From positions 175,350,247 to 175,414,246 of the forward strand of contig CP136064.1 in the NCBI GenBank assembly GCA_032622095.1: a DNA stretch of 64,000 bases. Reading direction: 5' to 3'. The stretch is from Siphonodentalium dalli. Taxonomy: Eukaryota; Mollusca; Scaphopoda; Gadilida; Siphonodentaliidae. This document shows positions 1-11,580 of this stretch, piece after piece. Every line of letters begins with the position of its first letter. The stretch's first letter is position 1. The position numbers and the translations under genes are program-made. The notes below the pieces were generated by a model, which saw only the letters and a list, made by a program, of their open reading frames with translations, ran no database searches and was not told the DNA's origin.

Positions 1-956
1 TTTCAAATAACATCTTTAAATGATTATTACCAGTGCTGCAATTCAACAGATATTAATAATCCCTATCTTGTTGGATGGTCCAGAAAACATTATGTGGGAA
101 TTTCAGAGTCAGAAACTCAGAATACATGTAATCTTGATCATTTCTCATTGGAATTTGACCCATTTTCAGCATACATACCCTCATTGTGGTCAATTGGGAC
201 TGCACATACTCTGCCCTAGATGCTTGGTCTGTGCCAACAACAGGAAACGAACCAATATACTGCAATGGTGGAAAAATAAACTTGTCATCAAACACAGTTT
301 GAATATTGAAAGTTAGTATCCTGTTCTATGCTTCAGTTTTCGAGGAGAGAAAATCTTTTAGTTTGGTGCCCATTAATCATGATCCAACTGTATGTGTCCA
401 ACATTTGTATAATCATAGCCTAATGTTTAATATGCCAAGACATAAAATATGTGGCTATTTCAACATTGACAAAATTTAGAAGATAAAATATTAAATTGAA
501 TTTGAAACAATATTATAATATTAATTAAATGTAACTAAACATTAAATTATAAATATATATATCCTTTTTAATAATGAAATAATACGTGTTTCATATACAT
601 CAGTCTTGTTGAACCTAGACCTTGTTTGATTTCAATCATCTTAGGGTCTAAGTTTAAATTTATTTCAAACAGATGGAATCGAGAAAATGAAATTACTTGT
701 GCATTGAAGGATGCATTGCTTGACAAATGAAGCTATCAAATAATCTACATGTTAGTGTCGCGTATCTTAACAGATCTGTTCAAAATCATTATGTACATTT
801 CTCCATAATTGGGGAATGTCAGACAAAACAACTACCGGTATACCTAATAGAATTGTATTTGCACAGATAATCAAAATTGATTAAATCTTGTTGGTATTTT
901 CTCATAACTTACTATTATATGGTAATTCTGTCACTTGCCAAATAAGGATCATTTAC
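1..956. other. no gene seen
   Basis: AT-rich sequence with only short chance open frames. I see no exon, RNA gene or clear repeat boundary here. Confidence 0.5.
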
Positions 957-964
957 AACATAGA

Positions 965-2222
965 TAGGGTCCTGCGAATTGGAGATTTTGATCGAATCGA
1001 ATATCGAATCGAGTCGACGAAATCAAATCCAATATCGAATCGAATCATACCTGTGTGTTGCATTCTAAATTAGGCATTTAATGTCAATGATCAGACGATT
1101 TGTGAAACGTTCTATTAACTTCCATGAAGTTCCATCATAACTTATGTGGTGATCAACCGTCTTTCCTGATATTATTAACTTCAACTGAGAACTGTCGAGA
1201 GAAAAAAAGCATTAAAACGTCCATGCGGTCGTCACGGCGATATAAATATATAACCACTAAACGGATTATCAGAATTAAAATCACGCGCAATTTTTAGAGT
1301 TTGCATGTACATGCACAATTGCAAATCGTTCTTATAAACTTGAAGATGCAACAACAGTCGCAGGGTAGCCTGTTTATGTAGTGCTGGATGCTTAGATGGG
1401 TCGTTGTCCCAGACGTTTGCGATTTATATACCATGTTACATTCACCACACGTGTAAGTTCCAGCACTGCATGCAGATTTTATCATGTTTAAAATAAACAT
1501 GAATAACGGACGACAAATTGTCAAGTTTCAAGGAACGCTCCGAAACTGAAAGTCAACATCAAACGAAAACACCGCCCACGTGCACTTTTCGACGCTGGGA
1601 ACACGTGTTGTTTGCATTCTCAGCGATAATACATAACGCGGATTTGAGACGTATAGTCGGCGGATAACGCTAGCGGTTTTTTGATTGATTGTTTATTTTG
1701 TACAATATTTACAAACATAATGCTGACAGTGAAATATTCAGAAATAAACATGATTATATTGTACAGGAGCGGCATGGCCAAATAGGCCGTCTTCCTGCCG
1801 CCCCTGTTTGGAAATGAAACTTAAATAGTACAATGACAACGTTGCTCAGTCTCATCGCTATTATAATTTACGTGCGTCGTCGGTCCATCGGCGATCTCCG
1901 AACTTTTGGCTACCATGTTCAAAGCTAGAATTCAGATGCATTTAGTCGTCACATAGTGTCTAATTACTGGCTATACTTATATTAATATCATGCGGACTTT
2001 CGCGATGTACAATAAGTATTATAAGCTGCATATATTCATAATTTTTGGGAATAATATGGCACAGAAACAGCTAAGATCGACGTGTGTACTTGTCTGTAAA
2101 CAGCCTACTTTTTTGTCAGTGTATATTCGAAATTTCGAGTTGGAAATTTCGAATCAAATTCGAATCGAATTTGACTTTCGAATCGAATCTCGAATCGAAT
2201 ATCGAATATTCGCAGGACCCTA
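965..2222. mobile_element. non-autonomous hAT element, 1258 bp, 8-bp target duplication
   Basis: The element has terminal inverted repeats TAGGGTCCTGCGAAT at 965 and ATTCGCAGGACCCTA ending at 2222. It is flanked by the identical octamer AACATAGA at 957-964 and 2223-2230. Both ends carry subterminal arrays of the motif TCGAATCGAATAT (about 990-1045 and 2130-2210), as is usual for hAT transposase binding. An 8-bp duplication is the hAT hallmark. A relic BED-like zinc finger lies inside on the - strand. Near 1750-1815 (- strand) is a piece resembling the 3' end of a LINE, so the interior is itself composite. No complete transposase is present. Confidence 0.9.
1294..1524 (-). pseudogene. relic BED-type zinc finger of a hAT transposase
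   Basis: A 76-residue open frame has a Cys-x2-Cys pair at residues 26 and 29 and a His-x4-His pair at residues 43 and 48, in the context TCGECNMVYK...HLSIQHY. This spacing and the threonine-rich stretch before the first His resemble the BED zinc finger at the N terminus of hAT transposases, which binds the element ends. The frame lies inside an element with hAT termini, which supports the assignment. The RNase H-like catalytic domain and the dimerisation domain are missing, so this cannot encode an active transposase. Host domestication is not indicated. Confidence 0.5.
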
Positions 2223-2736
2223 AACATAGAGTAATCGTATTTTAAATGACATGCACATATTCTCAATAAGGAGATGATGCAACATGACCGCAATACAGTG
2301 CAATATTTATTATAGCGTGTTTAAATTGCAATATCTTCCTTTCATCCAATATCCTTTATTATACACTAGTAGCATATGAACGGTGTATTCTGTATGTATA
2401 TATCTTTTAACTTCAAATTGCGCGAGAAATACTGACATCTGTCACTTTGTCCCGATTTGATTAATCCATTCTCTTGTTTATTTTACTTCAGTCAACATAT
2501 TGGTCGCTCTTATCTGCTTTTATTTCTTAAATATCTTTCACAACTTTAATCTAAACTGTGATAAATATGCAACAGAAAAACTTCTACAAATGTCTAAATA
2601 GGAATCCAGGCCTCAATCACATTGAATCAGTGAGTTGCCTTAATACTCTTATTTGCGCGTGTGTGTCATTGTAGATTAAAACATATTTTTTTTAAACCAT
2701 TTACCTGTTTTCCCATTATTTTTCGTTACGGAGCAT

Positions 2737-2815
2737 TTAACACTTTCACTGCTGACGCCCATTCAATTACATGCAAAAAGTACGAGATAACTCGTAGTCG
2801 GCAGTGAACTTGTTA
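2737..2815. mobile_element. 79-bp TTAA-flanked mini-element
   Basis: The segment is bounded by TTAA on both sides. Its ends are inverted: TTAACACTTTCACTGCTGAC against the complement of GTCGGCAGTGAACTTGTTAA. A related copy lies at 30526-30609 in the opposite orientation. TTAA target use suggests piggyBac-type mobilisation. Confidence 0.6.
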
Positions 2816-3360
2816 ATTTTGCAGCCTCGCTGCCTATTGTGAAATCATTATCCTCTGCATTCTGTGCTGTGAATGCTATCCATTTAGATTTCCAATGTTT
2901 TTGAAAATAAAATCTTACTAATTATAACATACTAAAATAGTCATGCAATAAAATGGCTCCAATAATATACGAAACATCTATTTACATCAGGAAATGATCG
3001 ATGTTTGATCTGAAGTAAGCCTCAGTAGAGCAGATTCAGCGGAACATTTTCAATGGTTCAAGTTTATATTTCACTGTCTTTTTTGGAATAATATTATGGT
3101 GCCGTTCACCAGCATGTTTATCTATCAATAACTATTTTGTAAATTCATTAATTGGATCATTGGATGGTAGGTTGATGAAAGACCCTCAAATGTCCTCTAG
3201 CAGTATTGACATGCAGCTTAAGCAAAGTATCCACCGACAATTGCATGGTTTTTGAACATTCTAAAATGGAAAATTGGATACTAAAGCAGTACTAAAACAC
3301 AGCGAGAGCATTTATTTGCTCCCGTAATTCAGAAGACGGGTGTAATATTGCACCCATGCT
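2816..3360. other. no gene seen
   Basis: AT-rich; no coding or repeat structure that I can support. Confidence 0.45.
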
Positions 3361-4642
3361 ATTATTATTATTATTATTATTTATTTATCTCAGACACTAA
3401 GTCCATATAAAATGTCCAGACCGATAGGTTATTCATCTCAGTATAGCAGATCACTCCACAGTTGATACAAAATTTATTGAAATTGATTGTCTGAATTATG
3501 TATTCCTGCAACAATTGTGTTCTTCGAGCAATTAAGGCGATCCCTGAAACTGTGAATCTGTTTACGACGGAGCATGTTGAATGAAAATGTGTATTATTAT
3601 TCTGTATGCGTTGTTGTAGCATACGGTAATTTTCTGGATGGTGGATTTATTATATTTACACCACAACGGCAAACAGTATGTTGAAGATACGAAACTTCGG
3701 AAGAGTATACGTTTTACTTCAGGTGAGCATCTCGCAAATTTTCTTGTAATGTTGTTACTTTGAGCACATATTGATCGACACTGCCTTGTTATATCTGCGT
3801 CGTCGTTCAAATTTTTTTCTATGATGTGACCAAGGTATTTCACCTCTGATACAAAATTTAGAAGTTTTCCATTGAGTCTTAGATCGGGGATGTTTTTGAT
3901 ATCCGAATTTGGAGGTATGAGGGACATGGCTGATGTTTTCTGTGCATTGTATTGGAGATCTAACTGGTCAGCTTCTCGTTCACATATAGATATGAGTTTC
4001 CTCATTCCGGCGATGGATGGAGCCAGTAAACACATGTCATCTGCATAACATAGGTGGTTGAACTTGATGGGAGTATTGCCGATCGAACATCCTATATCGC
4101 TCTGGTTTAACTTACGGCTTATCTCATCGATATAAACGTTGAATAGGTAAGGGCTGAGAGAGCTTCCTTGCCTCACCCCTCTGGTTGATTTGAAACTCGC
4201 AGAAAATAGATCACACCAACGCACCTTGAAAGATTGTTGTTGAAACCAGTTCCCGAGTAATTTAGTAATTCTGTTGGGAATTCCGCGTTCAGAAAGAATT
4301 TTCAGAAGGGTGCCATGGTTTACGCGATCAAAAGCTTTGCTAGCATCCAGGAAGCATGCAAAAACTGGTGTATTTCTCTTCCAATAGTATCTTATCGTTT
4401 CTTTCAAGGAGAAAATGCAGAACTTTGTTGAGTGCTTGTTTTTAAAACCGAACTGGTTATCGCACGTTTCAAGATGGTCCTGGACTTTGGTCAACAGAAC
4501 AGCTTCGAATATTTTTGAGATTGTGTTGGCGAGAGCGATTGGTCGGTAATTATCTTTATCGCTGATATTTCCTGATTTATTTTTGACAATGGGTATAATG
4601 GTGACATCTAACATATCTGTCGGTAAGTATCCGGTCTGCTAT
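3361..4642 (-). mobile_element. 5'-truncated non-LTR retrotransposon (LINE)
   Basis: A reverse-transcriptase-coding segment is followed on the - strand by an (ATT)n/(AAT)n microsatellite at 3361-3383, the usual simple-repeat tail of a LINE 3' end. Homology stops near 4642, where an in-frame stop precedes the RT segment, so the copy lacks its endonuclease and 5' half. A frame change near 3600-3620 separates the RT frame from its C-terminal part (3377-3622). Confidence 0.8.
3562..4614 (-). pseudogene. LINE reverse transcriptase, partial
   Basis: The 350-residue frame is an RNA-directed DNA polymerase of the non-LTR class. Visible blocks in order are NYRPIAL (residues 22-28), QFGFKNKHST (54-63), FLDASKAFDRV (88-98, first catalytic Asp at 90), RGVRQGSSLSPYLFNVYID (145-163) and the catalytic YADD box (190-193). 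The reading frame continues upstream of the nominal Met as GYLPTD, a typical position inside LINE RTs, so the Met is not a true start. The C-terminal part continues in another frame at 3377-3622. The family is CR1/jockey-like; I cannot name the clade. The copy is dead: truncated and frameshifted. Confidence 0.85.
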
Positions 4643-5516
4643 AATTGTAAGTTGGGTTTTTCTCAAACAAACATTCATTGTGGAATAGACCTATGTCCAG
4701 TTACACTTTAATATGCCATAGTTGAACTGAGATGGTAAAGGATCTAAATACCGGTAACCTTAAAATAGTTCACTGTTGAATCAACAATTACAGTCTCCAT
4801 TAGTATTTTGAGAAGAGTGCGAATTTTAGCACCCGTGAATTGAAAATTACGAGTGTGTACGGGTGCGAGAGCAATCACTCCCGTCTCCTGGGAAGGACTG
4901 CTAAAGAGTTCAAAACTGTGATAGAATAGAATAGTTTAAATGTGTTATTAACCATAACACCTTTTACAGCAGAGTAATCATACATAAAAACGATATTAAA
5001 ACAAATAAATTAATAGCATACAAAATATGATTGGGTTGATTGGTCAATAGGAAATGAGAGGTTAAATATTTGCCCGGTCTGCTTGTGCTTAAGCCTTGAG
5101 TTGAAGTTAAGGTAAGTTCGTTTGCATTCTACAATCAAACTATTATAAGTGACTTTTAAGCCAAGATGTGGGTGAGAATTAGAACAAACAGTCAAGGTAA
5201 TATACTGATGGATCAGAAGTTCTGCAAAATGTGGTAACTGTATGTTGAATATAAAAAGGGGACCTTATCTGAAAGTGCAAGATAACTGGGGAGCCCTTGC
5301 TCAACTGATATGAGGCTATGACAGTATGGGCATATAATTTAGAAACAGGAAATTTTGGGAGGGGTCTGACTAATCGACTAGTATTTGATTACCTGTCAAC
5401 TGGTCAACTCCTGAAAATAGTAGTTAGGTTAGTTGGTGTAAGTTGTAATTACTTAGGCCAGGATACTTTTGGCTATGCCAAGTAAGTTTTGGCCATATTT
5501 TTTTTATAATTTTTAC
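4643..5516. other. no gene seen
   Basis: Short frames only. The sequence from 5034 to 5195 reads open on the - strand for 61 codons but shows no recognisable motif. Confidence 0.4.
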
Positions 5517-5803
5517 CTCAGCAGGCCGAACTGTAGGTTGATCCTCTTGGTCATCATTAGCCAATGATAAGACATTTTTGGGTTTAAGATGTGCTCCATC
5601 TGGGAGATCATCTATGCATAAACCGGCCTCTTTGTTCTTCGAGTCTTCTCCTAATTTCGATTCGTTGAAACCCAAATCACGACCCGATTGCCGAAGTTGA
5701 TTTCTCTCCGCAAATTTCTCTCGTTTTTCTTCGAGTTCTTTGGAATCCTTCTCTGAAAATTGTTTCTTCGCTTTCATCAAATACATATTCAAGTCCAAAT
5801 GGT
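5517..5803 (-). CDS. candidate internal exon, unknown charged protein
   Basis: On the - strand a 287-nt open segment lies between an AG acceptor (CAG before 5803) and a GT donor (GAG, then gtaaaa, after 5517). It encodes about 95 residues: an N-terminal segment rich in Lys and Glu (LMKAKKQFSEKDSKELEEKR), probably helical, then an acidic, polar tail ending DDQEDQPTVRPAE. Composition and the low frequency of rare residues look like real coding sequence, unlike the surrounding AT-rich noise. I do not recognise the family. No partner exon on the same strand could be identified nearby, so it may be a solitary exon of a large-intron gene or a chance frame. Confidence 0.4.
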
Positions 5804-6080
5804 CTGATTATTGTTAACATAGCGAAATATTCATCAAAAAGTCATTAAGAAAGTTATAGATGAAGTGTTTTTGTTCTCTTCCATGGTAAATTTAACCCTA
5901 GATGAATCATTTCCGGTTCAAGTGCGTGACACACACTTTTAGGCATACTGTAAAACAAGATCATCATTATGGTTTTGGATACGATTGTGAAGATCAGGTT
6001 TTGTACAAAATGATTAGTGTTGGGTTGGGTTGTGAATAACCACCCAAGTTTGGTCAATTTTTTCAAGAGTTGGAAATATC

Positions 6081-6266
6081 ATGCCTCACACAGACAGCGA
6101 GTACGGCAAGTTTATATATAGTAATTATAAGTCATATAAGATCTACCATGGAGTATTAAGTGCTGTCGTGATAGTCGTGTGGAACCCCAATTACCAAGCG
6201 GATATCACACGGCTTGAGAAGGTGCACAAAAGAGCAGCACGATTCATTAAGAACAAATACCGGTAG
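6081..6266 (+). pseudogene. fragment of LINE reverse transcriptase C-terminal region
   Basis: The translated end contains VWNPNYQADITRLEKVHKRA followed by ARFI. This is the well-known block downstream of the RT fingers and palm in CR1/jockey-type LINEs (W.P....DI..LE.VQRRAARF). The N-terminal 27 residues are not informative. Only about 100 nt are convincing, so it is a small relic and not a gene. It is on the opposite strand from the LINE at 3.4-4.6 kb and need not belong to it. Confidence 0.7.
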
Positions 6267-6745
6267 TAGTACGGTTCATACCGTATATACGGTACAGTCC
6301 TGCATGGGAGACGACATCTGGATCAGTAACATAGGCCTACATAATTATGTTGACTAAACTAAATCTTCCACCTCTCTGGACAAGAAAAAGGAAAGAACAA
6401 AGATTGTTCCAATTTCATAAGGTGTCCAGACGATTGGGGTCTTAGACGATTGTGACATTGCATATAGAACGATCTTTTCGTACCAAGATGTCACATCGGA
6501 CAAGTTGGAACTCACGTCGCGACATGCGAATTTAACTAGACCAATTCGGATATATAAACGCTGGCCCGGTTCGATTGTCATGTCGCAGTCCCAGCATGAC
6601 TCAAAGAAACCCGGGTCGCGTCTATAAGAAACCATGGAGCACATGCGCAAGAACCCCAGACACATGTCTAATCCACAATATTTTCTTGTAGACATGATCC
6701 TGATTTCAAGACAAGTCATGCTAATAGTCGATTCAATATTCTTTA
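6267..6745. other. no assigned gene; one long unassigned frame
   Basis: GC content rises at 6430-6680. A - strand frame of 149 codons (6354-6803) crosses into the microsatellite of the adjacent Helitron, so it is probably not a gene. Confidence 0.4.
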
Positions 6746-7257
6746 TCTCATATATATTTTGAAGACCTCTGTCTGTCTGTCTGTCTGTATGTTTGTCTGT
6801 CATTTATACAAATCTACGATTCTCGACCGATCGGGACGAAACTTGGTACCGGTACGTGTGTGTAGTTTTACCAGGCGGTGGACGTTGTCGTATTGGCGAG
6901 CCCGTGCGGCGCCCGCTTCGCGCATGCGCAGATGAGATCTCGGAAACGGGTGGAGCTATCGACTTGAAATTTGCTATGTGAATGTATCTTTCCCCGGATA
7001 CGAATTTTATCGGGTCGCCGAGCCCGTGCGACGCCAGATTCGCGCATGCGCAGACGAGCTCTCGGAAACGGGTGGAGCTATCGACTTGAAATTTGGTATG
7101 TGAATGTATCTTGCTGCGGATACGAATTTTATCGGGTCGCCGAGCCCGTGCGACACCAGCCTCGCGCATGCGCAGACCAGATCTCGGAAACGGGTGGAGC
7201 TATCGACTTGAAATTTGTTTTTTGAATAGCCCGGACAACCTCGGGCTCATCGGCTAG
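6746..7257 (+). mobile_element. Helitron H1 (non-autonomous, tandem core)
   Basis: The element starts TCTCATATATATTTTGAAGA after a host A. It ends CTAG before a host T, with a GC hairpin (GCCCGGACAACCTCGGGC) seven bases before the CTAG. TC 5' end, subterminal hairpin, CTRR 3' end and A^T target are the Helitron signature. After the (GTCT)n microsatellite and a unique lead there are about three copies of a 122-bp core containing CGCATGCGCA and GAGATCTCGGAAACGGGTGG. No Rep/helicase gene is present. Confidence 0.88.
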
Positions 7258-7778
7258 TCTCATATATATTTTGAAGACCTCTGTTTGTCTCTATGTTTGT
7301 CTGTCATTTATACAAATCTACGATTCTCGACCGATCGGCACGAAACTTGGTACGTGGACCCGTGTAGTTTTACCAGGCGGTCGACGTTGTCGTATTGGCG
7401 AGCCCGTGCGGCGCCCGCTTCGCGTATGCGCAGACGATATCTCGGAAACGGGTGGAGCTATCGACTTGAAATTTGCTATGTGAATGTATCTTGCCCCGGA
7501 TGCGAATTTTATCGGGTCGCCGAGCCCGTGCGACGCCAGCTTCGCGCATGCGCAGACGAGATCTCGGAAACGGGTGGAGCTATCTACTTGAAATTTGCTA
7601 TGTGAATGTATCTTGCCCCGGATACGAATTTTATCGGGTCACCGAGCCCGTGCGACGCAAGCTTCGCGCATGCGCAGACGAGATCTCGGAAACGGGTGGA
7701 GCTATCGACTTGAAATTTGGTTTTTGAATAGCCCGGACAACGTCGGGCTGGGTAGAGCTATCGACTTGAAATTTGGTA
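7258..7778 (+). mobile_element. Helitron H1-type, second tandem copy with altered 3' end
   Basis: Begins with TC directly after the CTAG of the preceding copy. It has the same (GTCT) lead and about three 122-bp cores. The hairpin GCCCGGACAACGTCGGGC is present at 7731-7748, but the expected CTAG end is replaced by another piece of core (GGGTAGAGCTATCGACTTGA) before the next element starts. Confidence 0.85.
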
Positions 7779-8644
7779 TCTAATATATATTTTGGAAGAT
7801 CTGTCTGTGTGTGTGTCTGTCTGTCTGTTCGCGATGGACTCGAAAACGACCGAACCGATTTCGATGAAACTTGGTACGTGGGGGGTACTTTCGGCCGTGG
7901 AGTAACATGGGCCTGTTAATTTGCCCGTGCGACGTGACCTTGACCTTGAAATCGGGTCATTTAAAGGTCAAACGCACGAGTATCACGGGATTTCGATGAA
8001 ACTTGGTGTGTGGGGGTACTTTCGGACGTGGAGTGCATGGACCTGTTAATTTGCCCGTGTTAATTTGCCCGTGACCTTGACCTTGAAATCGGGTCATTTC
8101 GAGGTCGAACGCCCGAGTATCACGGGATTTCGATGAAAATTAGTGTCTGGGGATACTTTCATATGGGGAGTGTCGTAAGCCTATTCGTTTGCCCGTGCGA
8201 CGTGACCTTGACCTTGAAATCGGGTCAATTCAAGGTTAAATCGCGAATTTTGATACGTGGGGTTACTTTTGTCCACTGAGTGTTTTGGACGGGTCGAATC
8301 GTGACCCCGACCTGACCTTGACCTTCAAAATGATCAATTCGAGGTCAAATCGGGTAAAACCGGATGGATTTCGACGGGTACTTTTGTCGGGAACTTTTGT
8401 CCGGGCAGTGTTTTGGACTGACCTTGACCTTCAAAATGATCAATTCAAGGTCAAATCGGGTAAAACCGGATGGATTTCGACGGGTACTTTTGTCTGTTAC
8501 TTTTGTCCGGGCAGTGTTTTGGACGGGTCAAATCGTGACCCCACCTCACCTTGACCTTCAAAATGGACAATTCAAGGTCAAATCGCGCAATTCGCCGAAA
8601 AGCAGAGGGGAAACAGCCCGGACGAAGTCGGGTCCACCTGCTAG
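7779..8644 (+). mobile_element. Helitron H3 (second family), nuclear-receptor-like half-sites
   Basis: Starts TCTAATATATATTTTGGAAG after an A and ends with the hairpin GCCCGGACGAAGTCGGG then CTAG before T. It has a (GT)/(GTCT) microsatellite near the start. The interior is four to six degenerate repeats of 110-150 bp. These are built around TGACCTTGACCTTGAAATC and TCAAGGTCAAATCG, giving about ten exact TGACCTTGA/TCAAGGTCA matches. Confidence 0.85.
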
Positions 8645-9204
8645 TCAGGTATATATTTCTGGAGTCTTGGTCATATTTATCTCCATATAGTCGGCATGGT
8701 GTCTGTGGTGCAGTAGAAGTTTGCAAGTGGGCAGATTTTTGCGAAAAAAAATCGATGAAATTCTCAGACCAGTTGCTCCATTTGTTATCAATTGCATCCC
8801 ATTATTTATAGATTATTATCAAATAAATATACCTGTTATATTAGAATAAATAAGATTTATTTTGATGTAAAAACACCAGGGAATGATTAGAGTTGCCTGA
8901 AATACGGCACATCCTGTTTTGTCTCAAGTTACCCCGGTGTCTCAAGTCACCCCGGTTTACTGTAACAGATTAGAGGCTATATCAATCACACATGTGATTA
9001 CTTAATGTGTTAAACTCTTCTGCATTTAGCCTATTTATTTATAAGAATATTATTGTCCCATTCGGTTAACTTTTGAGAATGACACAGGGTACAATTGTTT
9101 TCCAATGATTAACGAACAAAATATGACTTTATTCTCACAAAAGAGACAGAAAACACATCAGCTGAGAAATGTCCTATTGTGAAATAGAGTTATCGCTCAT
9201 ATCC
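8645..9204. other. no gene seen
   Basis: AT-rich; a short imperfect direct repeat (GTCTCAAGTTACCCCGGT / GTCTCAAGTCACCCCGGT) lies at 8920-8955. Confidence 0.45.
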
Positions 9205-11160
9205 GTGTAATTTTGCTCTGGTAAATGCATGAAACCATGGTTTGCATTTTGCTACTCTGGTAAAAAATGGTAAAGTCAGATAGACAATACTATACTCTGG
9301 TAAAAGACATGTAAAGTCCAAATAATAAGGACACACCCTTGTAAATGGCAAGTAATAGTAAAGGCATGACGTAGGCCTACCCACTTACATTAGACTCTGG
9401 TAAATTCTGCTGTATTACCATTACTTACAAAACATGAACCAACATGGGGGGTTATTAGACCCCGAAGCCACGACAAATAGTTTTCATGGCTGGCTCAACC
9501 GATTTTCGTGGCTGGTTCGCTAGCTAAGCCGGCTCAGTCACGACGTTCGTGGCTGACGAAATATGGCGGTGGTATCATTCAGCGTATTTTCGTTTCCGAA
9601 ATGTTCCTAATCCCCTGTTACCGGTTATAGACGCCGTTTTTTTTTAGCATTTGTGGTGAACCCGTCGAATTCCAGACCACACGTAATCTTTTGATGTTGG
9701 GTTTTTCCATTATGGTGAAAATTCACGAAGGACTGGCATGGATATATGCTATGTAGTTTCCCATATAATCGGTATAAGTGGTTACATTGGGACTTCTGTC
9801 GACTTAAGACTGCTATCATCACTGCCATCTTGAGATATATGCATGCATCATTGAATGATGAACCCGATAGTAATGATATATAATATTTCAAACTATTTTC
9901 TATTCTTATGTGTATATATTGACAAAATTGCCAATGACGTCTGAGACTGGGTGTTGTCGATATAAACAATTTATATTTTAACCCTTTCAATACCGAATGG
10001 ATGCGCCCATTCAGTTATATGAAAGCATGCATTGGGATAGTCTATTCCACATTAAGGGGCCAGGTGTTTTGATAATATAACAACCATGCCGTGTCCATGC
10101 GAGTATGCCAATATTAGGCAATGTGGTTTAGTTCTTTGCGATTCACAGTACAGTTGTGCTTGACATATAAGCCCATGCACACGCCTCAGCCATTTACAAT
10201 TCCGGCGGAGGAGATTTTTTAATGTGGCTGGCGTTAGAAATAATATGGCTGGCGGCGGCTTGTGGCCAATATGGCTGGCGGCGGCGGCGTGCGATGGCGG
10301 CTTCGGGCTCTAGGGGTTATATACCAGCAATTTTTAGATTGGTTGGACTCCGCTATGTAGAGTTGTTTCCGGTTTGGACTTCAATATACAAACACCCAAC
10401 CCACCTAAATTATTGTCCCTCATGGTTGAAATACGTTTTGTAGGATCGGTAGTGCAAGTCTGAACTGATACACGGACAACATACCGGTACCAGACTTTTA
10501 AAATTAGCCTAGAAATATGACTAAGATTCATAATATCATTCCCCTTGTATCAATTGTATATTATTGTATGGCAATACCTCACCTCATTCGAAATCAAGGG
10601 ATATGTGTTATTAACTGCCACAGAACTTTAATACTATAGAGAATGTAGAACAAAATCCATCTCTGACTGGAACCAACCCATATAAAAAGCACCATGGTTG
10701 TATAGCACCACGTTTTGAAGTCACTGACGACTTTTGAAGTAAGCCTAAATCGTTTTTTAAAGAGCGCTATTTTTCCTCGAACAAATCTATATTGACTAAA
10801 TAATGGATGTATCTTAAATTAAAAAATAATACAAACATTCAAAGAGTATTTTTTTCCAGAAGAAGTACCGGTAATTTAGTAGAGTATGTTTGCTTTACAC
10901 GGATTTTACCCATGTATATGTCTTGTTTCACCTGCATTTTACGAGAGTAAAGTGGGGTACACCATGCCTTTACTTTCATGGAATTTACAAGGGTGTGTCT
11001 TTTTTTTTACATGGCTTTTACCAGATTTTATCATTGTTAACCTGATTTTACCATGATTTACTTGGAATTTACAAGGATATGTCCATGTGCGTGGGTTTTA
11101 CCAGAGTATATCATTGTTATAACCTGACTTTACCATGATTTACGTGGAATTTATAAGGGT
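9205..11160. repeat. fold-back repeat, about 1.95 kb, inverted arms of CTGGTAAA motifs
   Basis: The left arm (about 9205-9420) contains CTGGTAAAAGACATGTAAAG, GGACACACCCTTGTAAATGG and AGTAAAGGCATG. The complement of the right arm (about 10905-11160) has the same blocks in the same order. Motifs of the type CTGGTAAA/TTTACAAG recur along each arm. The interior has no recognised gene; its 121-codon frame on the - strand (9625-9990) shows no family motif. Confidence 0.65.
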
Positions 11161-11205
11161 ATCGTTAATCTGGACATCAAATTTTACATTTCCATTTACA
11201 AGTTA

Positions 11206-11580
11206 AAGATGCATAATCCGATTAAGCGCCCCTCAATTACAATTTATTTGGATTCGGGGGTAAAACAAAAAAAATTATTCGAGCCGAGGAACCACCTATC
11301 AAAGCTCAGAGTTATCAGATATCGATTTTTGATTTTTTACGAGCCGACGGCCTCGGACCAAATTGCGGGTGAAGATGGATAACTCTAAAATCAAGAGGCA
11401 TTCTGTCGATAATAAGGCCAAATTTCTTCGACAACATGTTGATAAATAACACGTTTCGGTTAGTGGTTAACATTATTTTTGGGCAATTAATCGATTTTGA
11501 TAACTGAAAATTGATAACTGATAACTGAAAAATGTTTTTTGTTGGAATCTGATTATATTGGGCCATTTGAATCGGATTTC
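11206..11580 (+). repeat. interspersed repeat, copy 1 of 3 (about 370 bp)
   Basis: Shares ordered blocks with 28975-29300 and 61243-61640: AATCCGATTAA..CTC, ATTCGAG.CGAGGAA.CCAC, ATCAAA.CTCAGA.TTAT and AGATATCGATTTTTGA. The three copies are strongly diverged, so the family is old. Class not determined. Confidence 0.6.

Noticed and set aside
6354-6803. 149-codon frame on the minus strand
   Set aside because: It begins inside the (GTCT)n run of a Helitron and has no recognisable motif.
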